Below, in pieces: positions 6,995-8,097 of a stretch of DNA of 8,097 bases (positions within the stretch are counted from its first letter, which is position 1; the number at the start of each line of letters is the position of its first letter). A program made the translations under genes and the position numbers. The stretch spans positions 1 to 8,097 of the forward strand of contig CAMBZY010000131.1 in the NCBI GenBank assembly GCA_945872325.1. Direction: 5' to 3'. The notes under the pieces were generated by a model. That model had not been told where the DNA came from, did no database searches, and worked only from the letters and a program-made list of their open reading frames with translations. This stretch comes from Candidatus Kuenenia stuttgartensis (GTDB lineage: Bacteria > Planctomycetota > Planctomycetia > Isosphaerales > Isosphaeraceae).

Positions 6995-8097
6995 ATGGAG
7001 GAATCAATCCACAGGCCGTTATGGTCTTCGCCATGATTGTCGGCCTGACACTGGCCCTGTCGTTCTATCTTGGTTCTAAAGCCAAGTCCGCCAAGGGCTT
7101 CTTCGCAGCTGGTGGCGATATTCCCTGGTTCATCAATGGGATTGCATTTGCTGGCGATTATCTCTCGGCAGCCAGTTTTCTCGGCATCTGCGGCATGATT
7201 GCATTTTACGGATACGATGGTTTCCTTTATTCCATCGGCTATCTGGCCGGCTGGGTCGTGGCCCTTTTTGTTGTGGCAGAGCCACTCAAACGGCTTGGAA
7301 AGTACACGTTTGCCGATGCATTGGCTGCCAAATACGACAGTCGTGGGATCACCGCCGCTGCCGGCCTTTCTACACTCGTCGTATCCCTCTTCTATCTGAT
7401 CCCACAAATGGTCGGCGCCGGAGTTCTCGTCAAGCCACTCTTGGGCCTGCCGCACTGGGCCGGAGTGATTATGGTGGGCACCGTGGTGATCATCATCGTG
7501 ATGACCGCTGGTATGGTCAGCACCACATATGTGCAATTCCTCAAGGGACTCCTGCTCGTATTCTTCAGCACCATTCTCACTGTCCTGATCTTGCAGAGAG
7601 GCCTGGAAGTCACTCCGAAAGATAGCCCTGTCAAGCCTTTAGAGGCTCAGTCGCAAGTCACCCGATCCGATGGACAGGTTCTGATCAACGGCCTTCCCAA
7701 AAGCCAATCCCAGTTCCGCGCTGTCGGCCACATTCTCGAACTGCCCGGTGGAGTTCAAAAAACTGGCCCGCTCACCCCCTGGGGTTATCTGCAAGCCATT
7801 GCCGGTAGCAAAATTGTGACCTGGTCGAACAAAACCACCAAGGCTGATGATGGCACAACCACTGTCACATACACGCCTAAGGAACAACTCGGTGCCGACC
7901 TGCTTCAGCCTGGTAACCACCCCACCTTTGCTGGCCTGAAACAGGGTAAACTCAATGAGAAGCTGAACTTCATCTCACTGCTTCTGGCCCTGTTCTGTGG
8001 AACGGCGTCTCTGCCCCACATTTTGATCCGATATTACACCGTCAGGAACCCCGCCGCAGCTCGAAAGAGCACGATCGTGGGGATTGGCTCGATCGGA
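6991..8097 (+). CDS. ActP-like sodium:solute symporter (SSS family), 3' end outside window
   Basis: This frame is open from the ATG at 6991 to the window edge (369 residues visible; the family is usually 500-600 or more). SSS proteins use a LeuT-like fold to couple sodium entry to solute uptake; relatives of ActP carry acetate and other short carboxylates. Visible family features are a first helix at about 9-28, FFAAGGDIPWFINGIAFAGD (37-56) with DYLSAASFLG, GYLAGWVVAL, the GMVSTTYVQFLKG turn at 174-186, and CGTASLPHILIRYYTV (336-351), which closely matches the GTAGLPHILMRFFTV stretch of ActP. Between the helix ending near 203 and the next starting near 328 lies a polar loop of about 125 residues, longer than the roughly 50 I recall in E. 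coli ActP. The start is supported by AGGAG at 6978-6982, eight bases upstream, and by ATGA coupling to DUF485. Acetate as substrate is inferred from relatives. Confidence 0.92.
   Translation, partial: MNGGINPQAVMVFAMIVGLTLALSFYLGSKAKSAKGFFAAGGDIPWFINGIAFAGDYLSAASFLGICGMIAFYGYDGFLYSIGYLAGWVVALFVVAEPLKRLGKYTFADALAAKYDSRGITAAAGLSTLVVSLFYLIPQMVGAGVLVKPLLGLPHWAGVIMVGTVVIIIVMTAGMVSTTYVQFLKGLLLVFFSTILTVLILQRGLEVTPKDSPVKPLEAQSQVTRSDGQVLINGLPKSQSQFRAVGHILELPGGVQKTGPLTPWGYLQAIAGSKIVTWSNKTTKADDGTTTVTYTPKEQLGADLLQPGNHPTFAGLKQGKLNEKLNFISLLLALFCGTASLPHILIRYYTVRNPAAARKSTIVGIGSIG

Noticed and set aside
6976..7536. A His/Asp-rich minus-strand open frame (HTSGHHDDDHHGAHHNHSG) resembling a metal-binding protein
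   Set aside because: The His-rich stretch is the reverse reading of Val/Met/Ile codons in a membrane helix of the symporter, so it is an antisense artefact.

Overview
The window looks like a piece of a planctomycete chromosome. The main support is a predicted secreted protein (5172-6494, minus strand) ending in the Pirellula/Verrucomicrobium-type haem-binding domain. Further support comes from a gene of unknown function with the N-terminal 'NRENAQHSTGPKSPEGK' signature seen in many planctomycete and acidobacterial proteins, and from moderate GC content, scarce Shine-Dalgarno sites and generous intergenic DNA. A Planctopirus-like member of the Planctomycetaceae is a guess; the genus cannot be fixed from this sequence.

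Layout: (1) 1-988, plus strand: two small heat-shock proteins (Hsp20/alpha-crystallin) in tandem, coupled by an ATGA overlap; the first is cut by the window's left edge. (2) 1027-2901, minus strand: a lipoprotein with a parvulin (PpiC/SurA-like) domain between long Pro/Ser/Gln-rich segments. It converges on the Hsp20 pair, and its probable intrinsic terminator lies inside the 3' end of the second hsp20 gene. (3) 2902-3535: about 630 bases without a convincing gene, holding a perfect 28-bp inverted repeat with a 16-nt loop (REP/BIME-like), a 12-bp palindrome, and three phased copies of a CCC-ATACG element just ahead of the next gene. (4) 3536-5185, plus strand: a 549-residue protein of unknown function. 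(5) 5172-6494, minus strand: a secreted mono-haem cytochrome c-like protein whose 3' end overlaps the previous gene tail to tail by 14 bp. (6) 6695-8097, plus strand: a DUF485 small membrane protein coupled by ATGA to an ActP-like sodium:solute symporter that runs off the right edge.

Functionally, the left part is a protein-folding neighbourhood: cytoplasmic holdases next to an envelope foldase or chaperone. The right part is a carboxylate-uptake module (DUF485 plus SSS symporter, the arrangement of E. coli yjcH-actP), transcribed divergently from the cytochrome c-like gene across a 200-bp gap. I saw no RNA genes, CRISPR array, insertion sequence or complete new multi-gene system. The most unusual items are the long palindrome, the phased repeats, the parvulin domain lacking its first conserved histidine, and the roughly 125-residue extracytoplasmic insertion in the symporter.
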